In this document: positions 8,904 to 18,140 of the stretch, piece after piece
Layout: each line of letters opens with the position of its first letter
How positions within the stretch are numbered: the first letter of the stretch is position 1
Source: Phycisphaerales bacterium
Lineage (GTDB): Bacteria; Planctomycetota; Phycisphaerae; Phycisphaerales; UBA1924
Assembly (NCBI GenBank): GCA_029260475.1
Contig: JAJDDE010000076.1
Coordinates: 1 to 34,079, forward strand
DNA length: 34,079 nucleotides
Direction of reading: 5' to 3'
Made by a program: the position numbers and the translations under genes
Notes under the pieces: model-generated
Told to the model about the DNA's origin: nothing
Databases searched by the model: none
Seen by the model: the letters and a program-made list of their open reading frames with translations, nothing else

Positions 8904-10259
8904 ATGCAACGCACGCTCGATCACAATCAGCTCGCTCCGCTCCTCGCCAAACTCACCGAGGCCAACCGCGCATACGCGGGTGTCTATCCGGGCGAACCCG
9001 TCGATCGCCAGCCCGTCCACACCGTCTATGGTGGCGCTCAGCTCTTTCGTCGCGACACCGCGAGTCGCCTCGGCAAACTCGCCATCGCGTCGCTTGATGA
9101 GTATGCCCCCGACGCCGACACCTTTGCGAGCCTCCTCGGTATCGGCCCCAGCCTCGGGCCATCCATTTATGAGGCCGTCATTGCCAAACTCCACACCGAG
9201 CCGGTCGAAGACTTCCGTATCGATTTCGAAGATGGTTACGGCGTACGCCCCGAATCGGAAGAAGACCAGTGTGCGGTCCACGCTGCCGAGGAACTCGCGG
9301 CGGGCATGGAGCAAGGCACGCTTCCACCCTTCATCGGCATCCGCATCAAGAACTTCGGTGAAGATACGCTCGAGCGCGGCGTTCGTACGCTCGATCTCTT
9401 CCTTACCGCGCTCACGGCACGAACGAACGGCGCACTCCCTGCCAACTTCGTCGTCATGCTCCCCAAGGTCGTCTCCGAGCATCAGGTCGCGACACTGGTC
9501 GACATCTTCGAGATGTTCGAAGGCGCGGGCGCCTTTCCTCCCGGCTCACTCAAGATGGAGTTCATGGTCGAGACGACCCAGTCCGTTATCGATGAAAACG
9601 GCGCGGTTCCGATCAATCGCTTTGTTCGCGCCGCACGTGGACGCTGTGTCTCAGTCGCCCTGGGCGTGTACGACTACACCGCGAGCATCGGCGTCACCGC
9701 GGGGCACCAGCGCATCGATCACAACGCCTGCGACTTCGCCCGCCATATGATGCAGGTCTCGCTCGGCGGAAGCGGTCTCTATCTTTCCGACGGCGCCACC
9801 AACATCATGCCCGCACCGCCGCACAAGGCCCCGGATGGCGGCGCGCTCAGCGCTGCCGAGGCCCAGGCAAACCGCGACGCCGTCCAGTCTGGCTGGAAGC
9901 TTCACTTCCAACACTGTCGCCGTTCGCTCGAGCACGGGTACTACCAGGGTTGGGATCTCAATCCAGCCCAGCTCCCCACGCGCTACGCCGCACTGTATTC
10001 CTATTTCTGGGAATCGCTGCCCGGGGCGACCCAACGGCTCAGCAACTTCGTCGAAAAAGTGGCCCGCGCCACGATCGCTGGAGGCGGCGTGTTCGACGAC
10101 GCCGCAACCGCCCAGGGCCTGCTCACGTTTTTCATCCAGGGCTTGCGGCGTCGCGCCATCACCGAAGATCAGGTACGCGCCACCGGACTCACCGTCGACG
10201 AAATCCGAATGCGATCGTTCCTCGAAATCGTCAAGCATCGCGGGCTGTTGGATTCCTAG
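8904..10259 (+). CDS. DUF6986 / HpcH-HpaI aldolase/citrate-lyase-like protein
   Basis: VEDFRIDFEDGYGVRPESEED, SLKMEFMVETTQSVID, SVALGVYDYTASIGVTAGHQRIDHNACDFARH, WDLNPAQLPTRYAALYSYF; TIM-barrel C-C lyase-like motifs. Confidence 0.75.
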   Translation: MQRTLDHNQLAPLLAKLTEANRAYAGVYPGEPVDRQPVHTVYGGAQLFRRDTASRLGKLAIASLDEYAPDADTFASLLGIGPSLGPSIYEAVIAKLHTEPVEDFRIDFEDGYGVRPESEEDQCAVHAAEELAAGMEQGTLPPFIGIRIKNFGEDTLERGVRTLDLFLTALTARTNGALPANFVVMLPKVVSEHQVATLVDIFEMFEGAGAFPPGSLKMEFMVETTQSVIDENGAVPINRFVRAARGRCVSVALGVYDYTASIGVTAGHQRIDHNACDFARHMMQVSLGGSGLYLSDGATNIMPAPPHKAPDGGALSAAEAQANRDAVQSGWKLHFQHCRRSLEHGYYQGWDLNPAQLPTRYAALYSYFWESLPGATQRLSNFVEKVARATIAGGGVFDDAATAQGLLTFFIQGLRRRAITEDQVRATGLTVDEIRMRSFLEIVKHRGLLDS

Positions 10260-10264
10260 CGCTG

Positions 10265-11104
10265 CTATCGCCTCACGGTCGCCTCGATCATGCCGTGCGG
10301 CTCATCGATCGGCAGGAAAATCTCGTTGTCGTTCGGCATTCCGAATGGCGACAAGTCGACAAGCAAGTTGTGATTGTTGGGCATTGCTAGATCAATAGCA
10401 TCGATCGATGCGCAGGCTCCAAGCGCGGCTTCGCCCATTGCAAACAGTGTGTGCTGGACTGACAAGCTGTCATGTTTCGCGAACGTCTCAAGCAGCGCCT
10501 TGCGAATTGCGCACCGCGCATCGTTGAAATCGGCATCAGTACCAAGCGCCCATGTGGCTGTCACCGATGTCCCAAAGAGGCGGTCGTCCGCGTCTTTGAG
10601 TGTCGTAAATTTGTCCCGCATGAAATCTGAAAAACCCGACTGCGTCGTCTTCAGGATCATCCAGTCGTCGATACCCGAGGTGATCCTCGCGCCTTCGCGA
10701 CCAACCACCGCGGCGCACGTCGCGGTCTCGGGCCCAACACGTTGGAAACTGTGATCGTGTGCCACACCTCCAACTTCCATCCGCTCCCACTGCACCTGCG
10801 AAATATCGATATGCGCTTCTGCGATATGCTTGCTCGTCGAAACGAAGTGCCGCCCGAGATGCAGCGCGAATGCTTCGATCGAAGACATCGGGTGATCTTT
10901 GGCGAGCGCGTATACGGTGTTCTTCATCGTGTCCGTGGGGAGCACGCCGGTGTTGTCTGCCTTGGTGTGGGCCGCATCAAAGTCACCCTCAAGCCCGATC
11001 TTCACCGTCAGTTCGCGAACACTGTGCTTCGCCCCATCCCGAAACACCTTCAGCACGCGCACCCGCGACTTGCCATACCGATTCCATCCAAGCGATGCGG
11101 CCAT
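10265..11104 (-). CDS. Urate oxidase (uricase)
   Basis: YGKSRVRVLKV, ADNTGVLPTDTMKNTVYALAKDH, VGGVAHDHSFQR, SGIDDWMILKTTQSGFSDFMRDKFTTLKDADDRLFGTSVTATW. Confidence 0.97.
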   Translation of the reverse strand: MAASLGWNRYGKSRVRVLKVFRDGAKHSVRELTVKIGLEGDFDAAHTKADNTGVLPTDTMKNTVYALAKDHPMSSIEAFALHLGRHFVSTSKHIAEAHIDISQVQWERMEVGGVAHDHSFQRVGPETATCAAVVGREGARITSGIDDWMILKTTQSGFSDFMRDKFTTLKDADDRLFGTSVTATWALGTDADFNDARCAIRKALLETFAKHDSLSVQHTLFAMGEAALGACASIDAIDLAMPNNHNLLVDLSPFGMPNDNEIFLPIDEPHGMIEATVRR

Positions 11105-11107
11105 CTC

Positions 11108-11452
11108 TTAACTCCCTCGATAGGTTGAATACCCAAACGGACTCAGGAGCAACGGTACGTGGTAGTGCTCCTCCGCGCGCGCAATCTCAAAGACAATCTC
11201 AACGAACGGATAAAAGCTCGTCGCGCCCTGTGCACGGAAATACTCCGCAACGTCGAACCGAAGCCGATGCACCGCCGCCTGCAATGGGCCGGCATCGGCG
11301 AAACCTTCGACGCGTCCGTCCGCATCCGTGAACGCCCGCCCAAGCTCCTGCCAGTTTCCGTCCTCGTTTACGCGCTCGAGCGCCACCGGCACCTCGGCTG
11401 CCGGCCGGCCGCGCGAGATGTCCAATATGTGTGTCGAAATCCGACCCATCAA
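11108..11452 (-). CDS. uraH: 5-hydroxyisourate hydrolase (transthyretin-like)
   Basis: ISTHILDISRGRPAAEVPVALE N-terminus and HYHVPLLLSPFGYSTYRGS C-terminal tetrapeptide. Confidence 0.96.
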   Translation of the reverse strand: MMGRISTHILDISRGRPAAEVPVALERVNEDGNWQELGRAFTDADGRVEGFADAGPLQAAVHRLRFDVAEYFRAQGATSFYPFVEIVFEIARAEEHYHVPLLLSPFGYSTYRGS

Positions 11453-11952
11453 TCCACCAGCTTCCCAAGACGCAGTCTCGTGATCAAGGCCTGCTGCTCC
11501 GTTGCGATCTTCATTTCCTTCGCGGGAGTGTTCCCGAGGCGCTCCTGCAGATTCTTCAGCATCTCTGCCGCCGACTTCCCGGTCGCGCAGATCAAGAATA
11601 CATGGCCGAACCTGTCCTCGTACGCCCGGTTCCCCTCGAGCAGCGCCGCCTCAACATCTGAGGTTGCCTGTGCCATCCCCACCTGCTCCTTTGACGACCA
11701 CCGCGACGTCGAAGCGTGCTTCGCGCCCGCGCGCTCGCCGATTCGCGGATGACCCGCAAACGCCTCGAGCCAGTCCGCTTCACCGAGTGCAAACCAAATC
11801 GCATCCGCTTTCTGTACGACCTCTTCGTCTGAGGCGAAGGGGCGTGCGCTGATCATCTGGGTTGCCCACGCGATCGAGGCGCAACACTTCAACAATGCTT
11901 CCCGCGCCGTGTCGGCATCTGCACCGTTCAAGAATCGCGCGATCGCCATCAC
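11449..11952 (-). CDS. uraD: OHCU decarboxylase
   Basis: LKCCASIAWATQM, GHPRIGERAG, SSKEQVGMAQA, YEDRFGHVFLICATGKSAAEML; 4-bp overlap with uraH. Confidence 0.96.
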   Translation of the reverse strand: MMAIARFLNGADADTAREALLKCCASIAWATQMISARPFASDEEVVQKADAIWFALGEADWLEAFAGHPRIGERAGAKHASTSRWSSKEQVGMAQATSDVEAALLEGNRAYEDRFGHVFLICATGKSAAEMLKNLQERLGNTPAKEMKIATEQQALITRLRLGKLVD

Positions 11953-12950
11953 ACCGGCCGCCCAAAGACCCGCAGTCGGCTCACGCCGCCGTCCGGATGG
12001 ATGTTCAACCGCACATGCGTTGCAGGACCTTGGTCCACCAATTCCCCGTCGAACGAACGCTCTTCATGCGCGTTGAGCTTGGTCTCTCCGAGCAATGCCC
12101 GCCACGCGGGTCCGCCTTCTGCGTTCGGGACGAGCATCGCGCTCGTCGCACCCTCTGCATCACAGACTTCGATGTCACACGAATCCGGGTAGTTGCCCTT
12201 GAAGTGATTCGTATCAACAACCACCCGCTCGATCACGCCTCGACGCCCAAGCCGCAACACGACCCAGTCATAGCCCGGGCCCCGCCTGCGCTTTGTCTCC
12301 CATCCATCTCCCATATGGTCGGATCGCCCCGGCATGATCAAGTTCCTTGGCTCGGAGAAGAACGCGTCTGAACATCCCATTGGCTGGCCGCCATGCTCAA
12401 CCGCTGCCAAATCACACACCGATGACGCCGACACAATCGACGCCCAGTCCGCCGCCACCTCGCCCCACACACGAAACCGCGCGACCCCGCCATCCGGGTG
12501 GATGTTCAGCCGTACATGCGTCGTCCGCGCATCCCCGGTAACCGGAATCACGTTCTCAAAGTGCGCTTCGATCGGCGTCTTGCCAAGCAGCACACCCCAC
12601 GCCGCCTCCGCAAACGCCTCGTCCGGCGCATCCGTCGCAAGTTCACACCGATCGATCGAGACCGATTCCGGGGCATTGCCGCGGAAGTGATTCGTATCCA
12701 CCGTGACCCCGCGCACAATCCCCGGCAAGCCAAGCTTGATGACGCAACGGTCATGCCCCGGCGTCCTCCGCCGGCGCGACTCCCACCCGTCCATCCACTT
12801 CCCGCGCTCCGTGTACTTGTCCGCCAGAAAGATCCCTCGCCCCGGTTTGAGCAGATTCTCTTTCTCCGCGAAGAAGTCATCGTTCGCGAACAGCGCGCGT
12901 CCACCAACCCGTTCCGCCGCGAGGTCTATCAACTCAGTAAACGAACTCAT
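11949..12950 (-). CDS. alc: Allantoicase
   Basis: Duplicated domain: ALFANDDFFAEKENLLKPGRG...WMDGWESRRRRTPGHDRCVIKLGLPGIVRGVTVDTNHFRGN and CSDAFFSEPRNLIMPGRSDHMGDGWETKRRRGPGYDWVVLRLGRRGVIERVVVDTNHFKGN; THVRLNIHPDGGV twice. Confidence 0.97.
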   Translation of the reverse strand: MSSFTELIDLAAERVGGRALFANDDFFAEKENLLKPGRGIFLADKYTERGKWMDGWESRRRRTPGHDRCVIKLGLPGIVRGVTVDTNHFRGNAPESVSIDRCELATDAPDEAFAEAAWGVLLGKTPIEAHFENVIPVTGDARTTHVRLNIHPDGGVARFRVWGEVAADWASIVSASSVCDLAAVEHGGQPMGCSDAFFSEPRNLIMPGRSDHMGDGWETKRRRGPGYDWVVLRLGRRGVIERVVVDTNHFKGNYPDSCDIEVCDAEGATSAMLVPNAEGGPAWRALLGETKLNAHEERSFDGELVDQGPATHVRLNIHPDGGVSRLRVFGRPV

Positions 12951-14299
12951 GACACCTCCCGATTGATCAACCGCCCATGCGTCGGGTGGATGCGCCCTTC
13001 GCGATAGACCTCAACACCCCGCACAAACGTCGACTCCACAACCCCGCGAAGCGTCATACCCTCATACGCCGTGAGCGCGTGCCTGTGCTCGAGCGATGCT
13101 CCGCGCACCTTAAACGATTCCTCGGGGTGCCACACAACCAGATCCGCATCATACCCGGGCGCGATCTGCCCCTTCCGATCTCCGAGCCCTGCCAACTGCG
13201 CTGGTGCTGCACACAACCACCGCGCGATCTCACCCAGCCCAAATCCACGGAACGACGCTCCGGTCCATGCCGCTGCAAGCCCCAATTGCAACGATGTGAT
13301 CCCGCCCCACGCCGCTCCAAAGTCGCCGCTCTCCAAACACTTGCCTGCGACCGGTGAAGGAGAGTGATCCGACGCGATCAAATCCAATGAACCATCCTTG
13401 AGCCCCTGCCAAAGCCGCTCTCGATGCTCGCGCTCGCGGATTGGGGGTGCACACTTGAACTGTGTCCCGCCGCTCGGCACATCTTCCGCCGCAAACGTCA
13501 GATAGTGTTGGCACGTTTCTGCCGAAATCGCGATCCCGCGCGCCTTCGCTGTTGCGATGAGTGCTGTCGCATCGCCGTCAGCAACGTGCACAACATGCAC
13601 GCGCAGGCCCGTCTGCTCACTCACGCGGATCAGCATCTCAATTGCGCTGCGCTCCGCGGCTGCGGGTCGTGTCGAAAGATACGCCGCATATGACTGCTCG
13701 TGCCCTCGTTCAATCGACGGCGCTTCTGCAAGAACCGCCGGATCCTCCGCGTGCACGAGCAGCGGCAAACCCGCGGCGACCAACACCGGTGCCGCTGCCC
13801 GGATGTCACTCTCTTGCGCATTCTCGAACTCATCGACACCCGAGGGGCTCAGGAAGCACTTGAACCCGAGCACCCCGCCATCGATCAACCCAGGCAGTTC
13901 ATTGATGTTCCCCGGCACCACTCCGCCCCAAAGCCCAACATCGACGCTGCACTTCTCCATTGCTGCGCTTCGCTTCGCCGCCAGGCCCGCGACCGTTGTC
14001 GTCGCCGGAACACTGTTGAGTGGCATATCAACAAGCGTCGTCACACCGCCCGCAGCGGCGGCGCGAGTGGCCGTCTCAAACCCCTCCCAATCCGCACGCC
14101 CCGGCTCATTGATATGGACATGCGTATCGACAACGCCAGCCATGACGACCGCATCAGCAACGTCAACGATGCGATCCGCATTCCCCGCCCCGTCGCGCAC
14201 CCCTTCAATCGTACCGCCCTTGCACAGAACCCACCCCGGGCGCACTCCACGCGGTGTCACGATCCGCGAACTCCCTATCGCCAGTGTTGCTGTGCTCAT
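12947..14299 (-). CDS. allB: Allantoinase
   Basis: GVVDTHVHINEPGRADWEGFETATRAAAAGGVTTLVDMPLNS, GVLGFKCFLSPSGVDEF, IASDHSPSPVAGK, AWGGITSLQLGL. ATG at 14299 chosen over ORF-track start at 14461. Confidence 0.95.
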   Translation of the reverse strand: MSTATLAIGSSRIVTPRGVRPGWVLCKGGTIEGVRDGAGNADRIVDVADAVVMAGVVDTHVHINEPGRADWEGFETATRAAAAGGVTTLVDMPLNSVPATTTVAGLAAKRSAAMEKCSVDVGLWGGVVPGNINELPGLIDGGVLGFKCFLSPSGVDEFENAQESDIRAAAPVLVAAGLPLLVHAEDPAVLAEAPSIERGHEQSYAAYLSTRPAAAERSAIEMLIRVSEQTGLRVHVVHVADGDATALIATAKARGIAISAETCQHYLTFAAEDVPSGGTQFKCAPPIREREHRERLWQGLKDGSLDLIASDHSPSPVAGKCLESGDFGAAWGGITSLQLGLAAAWTGASFRGFGLGEIARWLCAAPAQLAGLGDRKGQIAPGYDADLVVWHPEESFKVRGASLEHRHALTAYEGMTLRGVVESTFVRGVEVYREGRIHPTHGRLINREVS

Positions 14300-14605
14300 G
14301 CGGCGAAAGCATACGCCAGACCGCCATCGCGCCGGTGCCAACTCCGTCAAGCGGCGGGTCATCCCGTGCTGGTCGAGCAGCCATTTGCGCCGCCTCCTGA
14401 CGGCGCTCTCAAAGACCAATCCGGCCTCATTTCGTGCGGCGCACTTCCGTGGCGGCCTCAAGTACCCCCCCTCGAAGCATGCCCATCACGCGACAACAAG
14501 CACATCAACATGCGACGTCCCGATTGCGCATCTCCTGGAAACGGATGCCGGCGACTCTCGGTGTCATACGTTCACCCCTCACGTGGGGCCGCTACTCCCC
14601 CACAC

Positions 14606-15673
14606 TCATCCGCCGAGGGAATTCATTGCCACGTTGGGCCGGCGGAAACGATCGGTGCCGATGCCGTGACCGGACTGCTTGCGCCAGACCGCATCCAGGA
14701 TCTCGTCCTTGATCTTCGGATCATCTGCCCCCGAACGGAGGAGCTGCATGAGATCTCCTTCCGTGGATCCGAATAGACAGGGGCGGATCGATCCGTCGGC
14801 GCTGATCCGCAATCTGTTGCACGCTCCGCAGAACGTGCGGGTAATGGGCGCGACCAAGCCGATCCTTCCCGGCGAGCCGTCCGCAAACTCGTACAGCTCG
14901 GAAGTGCTGCTCTTGCTCGCCCGCCCGATCGGCCGCAATGGGTACACCTCATGAATCATGTCATGCGTTTGTGCCGCCGAGATAAACGAGTTGCTCGTCC
15001 ATTTCCCCCCGCCGTCGAGGGGCATGAACTCGATGAAACGCATATCAACCCGGTGGGCCCGTGCCAGCCCCGCTAAGGGCACGGCCTGGCTGTCGTTGAG
15101 CCCCGGGAGGAGCACCGCGTTCAGCTTGGTTTCGCGATACCCCATCGCGATTGCCGCATCGACCCCCTCCATCACCCTGGCGACAGACGACGTGCTGCGC
15201 GTCAGCTCTCGGAACAGCTCTTCCTCTGCGGCGTCGATGCTCACGGTGATCCGATCGAGCCCGAGCCGCCGCCAACGCTCGAGCCTGTCGGGCGTGAGCA
15301 ACGAGCCGTTGGTGGTCATCGCCAGGTCATCGATATCAAGCCGCGCGATACGCTCGATGATCTCATCGAGGTCCGCTCGCGCGGTGGGCTCCCCTCCGGT
15401 CAGACGGACTTTGCGTACCCCCAGCTCCGTACACACGCGAGCAACGCGCTCGAGTTCGATCGCGCTCAGCAGAGAATCGCCGGGAAGGAATCGCTGATCG
15501 GGTTCCATGCAGTACACACAGCGGAAATTGCACCGATCGGTCACACTCAATCGTAAATCATGGACCACCCTCCCGTGCGCATCACGGATGTGATCGCGAC
15601 CCGCCCGTCGTGCAACAGCAGTCCGAGTCCTGGCTCGACCGAAGATGGGGAGTTGGATGTTGTTCATGGACAC
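14606..15673 (-). CDS. moaA: GTP 3',8-cyclase
   Basis: Radical SAM CNFRCVYC, VRKVRLTGGEPTAR, RFIEFMPLDGG, second cluster CGACNRLRISADGSIRPC, C-terminal GG. Confidence 0.97.
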   Translation of the reverse strand: MSMNNIQLPIFGRARTRTAVARRAGRDHIRDAHGRVVHDLRLSVTDRCNFRCVYCMEPDQRFLPGDSLLSAIELERVARVCTELGVRKVRLTGGEPTARADLDEIIERIARLDIDDLAMTTNGSLLTPDRLERWRRLGLDRITVSIDAAEEELFRELTRSTSSVARVMEGVDAAIAMGYRETKLNAVLLPGLNDSQAVPLAGLARAHRVDMRFIEFMPLDGGGKWTSNSFISAAQTHDMIHEVYPLRPIGRASKSSTSELYEFADGSPGRIGLVAPITRTFCGACNRLRISADGSIRPCLFGSTEGDLMQLLRSGADDPKIKDEILDAVWRKQSGHGIGTDRFRRPNVAMNSLGG

Positions 15674-15790
15674 AATCGGGCGCTCGCATTCGATTCGATT
15701 GTAGCCTCAGCGCCCGGTGCCACGCCCCGCAGTGCCGCGACGACCAGCACGATACCCACGGCGGGATGAACGGCTACTGTGATCTCAGCC

Positions 15791-15865
15791 ATGGCCCTCA
15801 AAGTCGCCATCCCGATCTTCACGAACAAGGTGGGCCTGCACATCAAGGAGGGGCGAGTTGACTGA
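15791..15865 (+). other. Candidate 24-codon leader ORF overlapping the CMD-MoaD start
   Basis: MALKVAIPIFTNKVGLHIKEGRVD*; contains AAGGAGGGG before the downstream TTG start and its stop overlaps that ORF by 8 nt. Confidence 0.3.
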
Positions 15866-16460
15866 CCACAATCTCCCCAGCACGTTTAGGCGGTTCGCTA
15901 CCCAATTCCCCGGCGTCGTGGCGTGCCACGAGAACATGGCCAAGGCGGTAGACGCTGCGGGGCCGCTCGATGCCAAGACCCGTGCCCTGATCAAAATCGG
16001 GATCTGTGTGGGCGCGGAAATGGAGTCCGCGCTGCGGAGCCACGTCCAGAGCGCCAGGCAAGCAGGAGCCACCAAGCCCGAGATCGAGCAAGCCATACTC
16101 CAGGCCATGAACACGTGTGGGTTTCACCGAACGGTCGCGGCGTGGAGCTGGGCGCAGATTCAATTCCAGCGTGACGACCACTCCGAGGCCGCAGGTCCAG
16201 CCGGTGCGAGCGCTGTGCGGATTTCCGTCAAGCTCTTTGGGCCGCAGGCTCACGTCGCCAACACCGACGAGGTCCGGCTCACATTCGAACACGACCCCAC
16301 GTGCGCACAGGTGCTCGATGCGCTGGGCGATTCGTGCCCCGAGATCAGTCGTACGTTGTCCGGCTCGCGACTCGCCGTCAACCAGGGCTTCGCAACGCCC
16401 GAGGCAATCGTTCGCGAATCAGACGAGGTGGCGCTCATCGGGCTTGTGGGTGGTGGGTAG
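15858..16460 (+). CDS. Fusion of carboxymuconolactone decarboxylase/AhpD-like domain with MoaD/ThiS-like sulfur carrier
   Basis: N-terminal AAGPLDAKTRALIKIGICVGAEMESALRSHVQSARQAGATKPEIEQAILQA (CMD fold, no CxxC) followed by AVRISVKLFGPQAHV...LAVNQGFATPEAIVRESDEVALIGLVGGG (MoaD, terminal Gly-Gly). TTG start with strong SD. Confidence 0.85.
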   Translation: MTDHNLPSTFRRFATQFPGVVACHENMAKAVDAAGPLDAKTRALIKIGICVGAEMESALRSHVQSARQAGATKPEIEQAILQAMNTCGFHRTVAAWSWAQIQFQRDDHSEAAGPAGASAVRISVKLFGPQAHVANTDEVRLTFEHDPTCAQVLDALGDSCPEISRTLSGSRLAVNQGFATPEAIVRESDEVALIGLVGGG

Positions 16461-16471
16461 GTACGCAACAC

Positions 16472-16915
16472 ATGGATACAGAGAAGAACATTAGAATATC
16501 GATCACGGAAGGACCGCTCCCCGCACTCCACAGCACCCCCACCAACCGATTGTCGTGCGAGGGTGCCGGGGCGATGCTCCGCTTCGACGGCATCGTTCGC
16601 CCGACAGAAGACGATCGCCCCATCGACGGTATCGCGTACGAGGCGTACGAGCCGATGGCCCAGAACGCACTCCGCGAGCTCGCACGCACTGCGATTGAGA
16701 AGTTCGGAGTGCTGGCGATCACCGTCGAGCACAGCAAAGGCATGGTCCCAAATTCCATGTGCTCATTCCGGTTACAGGTGGCCTCCACCCACCGGAAGGA
16801 AGGCTTGGCGGCCTTAGACTGGTTCATTGATGAGATGAAGCGCGACGTCCCACTTTGGAAACACCATGCCTGGTCCAGCGTGCTCCCAAACAGCGAGGAG
16901 GTCAACGATGCATGA
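16472..16915 (+). CDS. moaE: Molybdopterin synthase catalytic subunit
   Basis: GAMLRFDGIVRPTEDDRPIDGIAYEAYEPMAQ, ITVEHSKGMVP, STHRKEGLAALDWFIDEMKRDVPLWKHH. Confidence 0.93.
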   Translation: MDTEKNIRISITEGPLPALHSTPTNRLSCEGAGAMLRFDGIVRPTEDDRPIDGIAYEAYEPMAQNALRELARTAIEKFGVLAITVEHSKGMVPNSMCSFRLQVASTHRKEGLAALDWFIDEMKRDVPLWKHHAWSSVLPNSEEVNDA

Positions 16916-18140
16916 TCCCTCCAGTACTTTGCGCCACCGCGCTCAACACCCCGATCTCGCGTGCGCCGAATTGACGGACACACTTGGCGCAGTCGGAACC
17001 GAGACCATCTCGCTCGCGGAAGCGTCGGGACGTGTACTTGCGGAGCAGGTATTCGCCGATCGCGACAGTCCCCCATGCGATGTTTCATCGATGGACGGGT
17101 ACGGCGTGCGCATCGCCGATGCAAATATGGGCCCGCTCCCGGTCTCGGGAGAGGTGCTCATGGGAGAGCGCCCGACGGAATTGCCGCCCGGGCACGCCGT
17201 CAAGGTCTTTACCGGCGGGCCTGTTCCGACGGGGGTGGAGTGCATCGTGCGGCGCGAACTCACCGATGAACGCGCCGTCTCTCGCGATGGCGTCGTCACC
17301 ATCCCCGCGGACGCGGACGATCTCTACCCGGGCGCGTACATCCGGCGTAAGGGCGAGAATATCAAGCGAGGCGCCGCGGTCATCGATCCGGGCGTAGCCA
17401 TCTCACCGGCGCACGTCTCCGCGCTCGCTGCGTTCGGGTACGACACGGTGCGCGTGTTCAAGCGGGTGCGAGTGACGCTGCTGATTACAGGGAACGAGCT
17501 GCGTGATACGGGTGTCTCCTCCTCCGAATTCACCATACGAGATTCCAACGGCCCCGCCCTGTGCGCACTATTCGCGCAGCGCCCGTGGATCGATGTCATC
17601 GCGTGCGACCGCGTTACTGACGAACGAAGCGTGCTGCTCAACAAGGCCGACGGCGCGCTGCGAACAAGCGACGCGGTTGTGTTCACAGGCGGCGTTTCGA
17701 TGGGAGATCACGACTACGTTCCCGGTGTGCTCGATGAACTCGGTGTGCGGACGATCTTCCACACACTCCCTATCAGGCCCGGAAAGCCCCTCTTGGGCGC
17801 CGTCGGCGCCGAGGGACAGGCGGTGCTCGGGCTCCCGGGCAACCCCGCGTCCGCACTCACCACCATGCTCCGCCTGGGCATGGGCGTTCTCGCGAAGAGA
17901 GCCGGGCTCACAGGCAACCCGGTGCAACCTCGGAGCGTGCGCATCGCGAACGCGGACGAAAAACAACTCCACTTGTGGTGGTTCCGCCCGGTCCGCCGAC
18001 GCGACGCCAACGCGGTGGAACTCGTCAGCACGAACGGATCCGGAGACCTCGCGGCGCTCGCCAACTCGGACGGATTCGTGCAGCAAGCACAGGGCAAGAC
18101 CATCGAGCACACCTCCGAGTACTGGGGCTGGACACCGTGA
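16908..18140 (+). CDS. moeA: Molybdopterin molybdenumtransferase
   Basis: SPPCDVSSMDGYGVR, KVFTGGPVPTGVECIVRRE, LLITGNEL, VFTGGVSMGDHDYVPGVL, RPGKPLLGAVG...VLGLPGNPAS. Confidence 0.96.
   Translation: MHDPSSTLRHRAQHPDLACAELTDTLGAVGTETISLAEASGRVLAEQVFADRDSPPCDVSSMDGYGVRIADANMGPLPVSGEVLMGERPTELPPGHAVKVFTGGPVPTGVECIVRRELTDERAVSRDGVVTIPADADDLYPGAYIRRKGENIKRGAAVIDPGVAISPAHVSALAAFGYDTVRVFKRVRVTLLITGNELRDTGVSSSEFTIRDSNGPALCALFAQRPWIDVIACDRVTDERSVLLNKADGALRTSDAVVFTGGVSMGDHDYVPGVLDELGVRTIFHTLPIRPGKPLLGAVGAEGQAVLGLPGNPASALTTMLRLGMGVLAKRAGLTGNPVQPRSVRIANADEKQLHLWWFRPVRRRDANAVELVSTNGSGDLAALANSDGFVQQAQGKTIEHTSEYWGWTP

Noticed and set aside
14300-14461. Minus-strand stretch RKWLLDQHGMTRRLTELAP vaguely like a chorismate-lyase N-terminus
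   Set aside because: Too short, no downstream domain, flanked by stops; cannot be separated from chance resemblance.
13557-14776. Long + strand ORFs opposite allB
   Set aside because: Antisense of allantoinase, biased Ser/Arg/Pro composition.
15674-15790. Possible Moco riboswitch in the moaA / CMD-moaD intergenic region
   Set aside because: No convincing match to the Moco RNA motif by eye; an Infernal scan would be needed.
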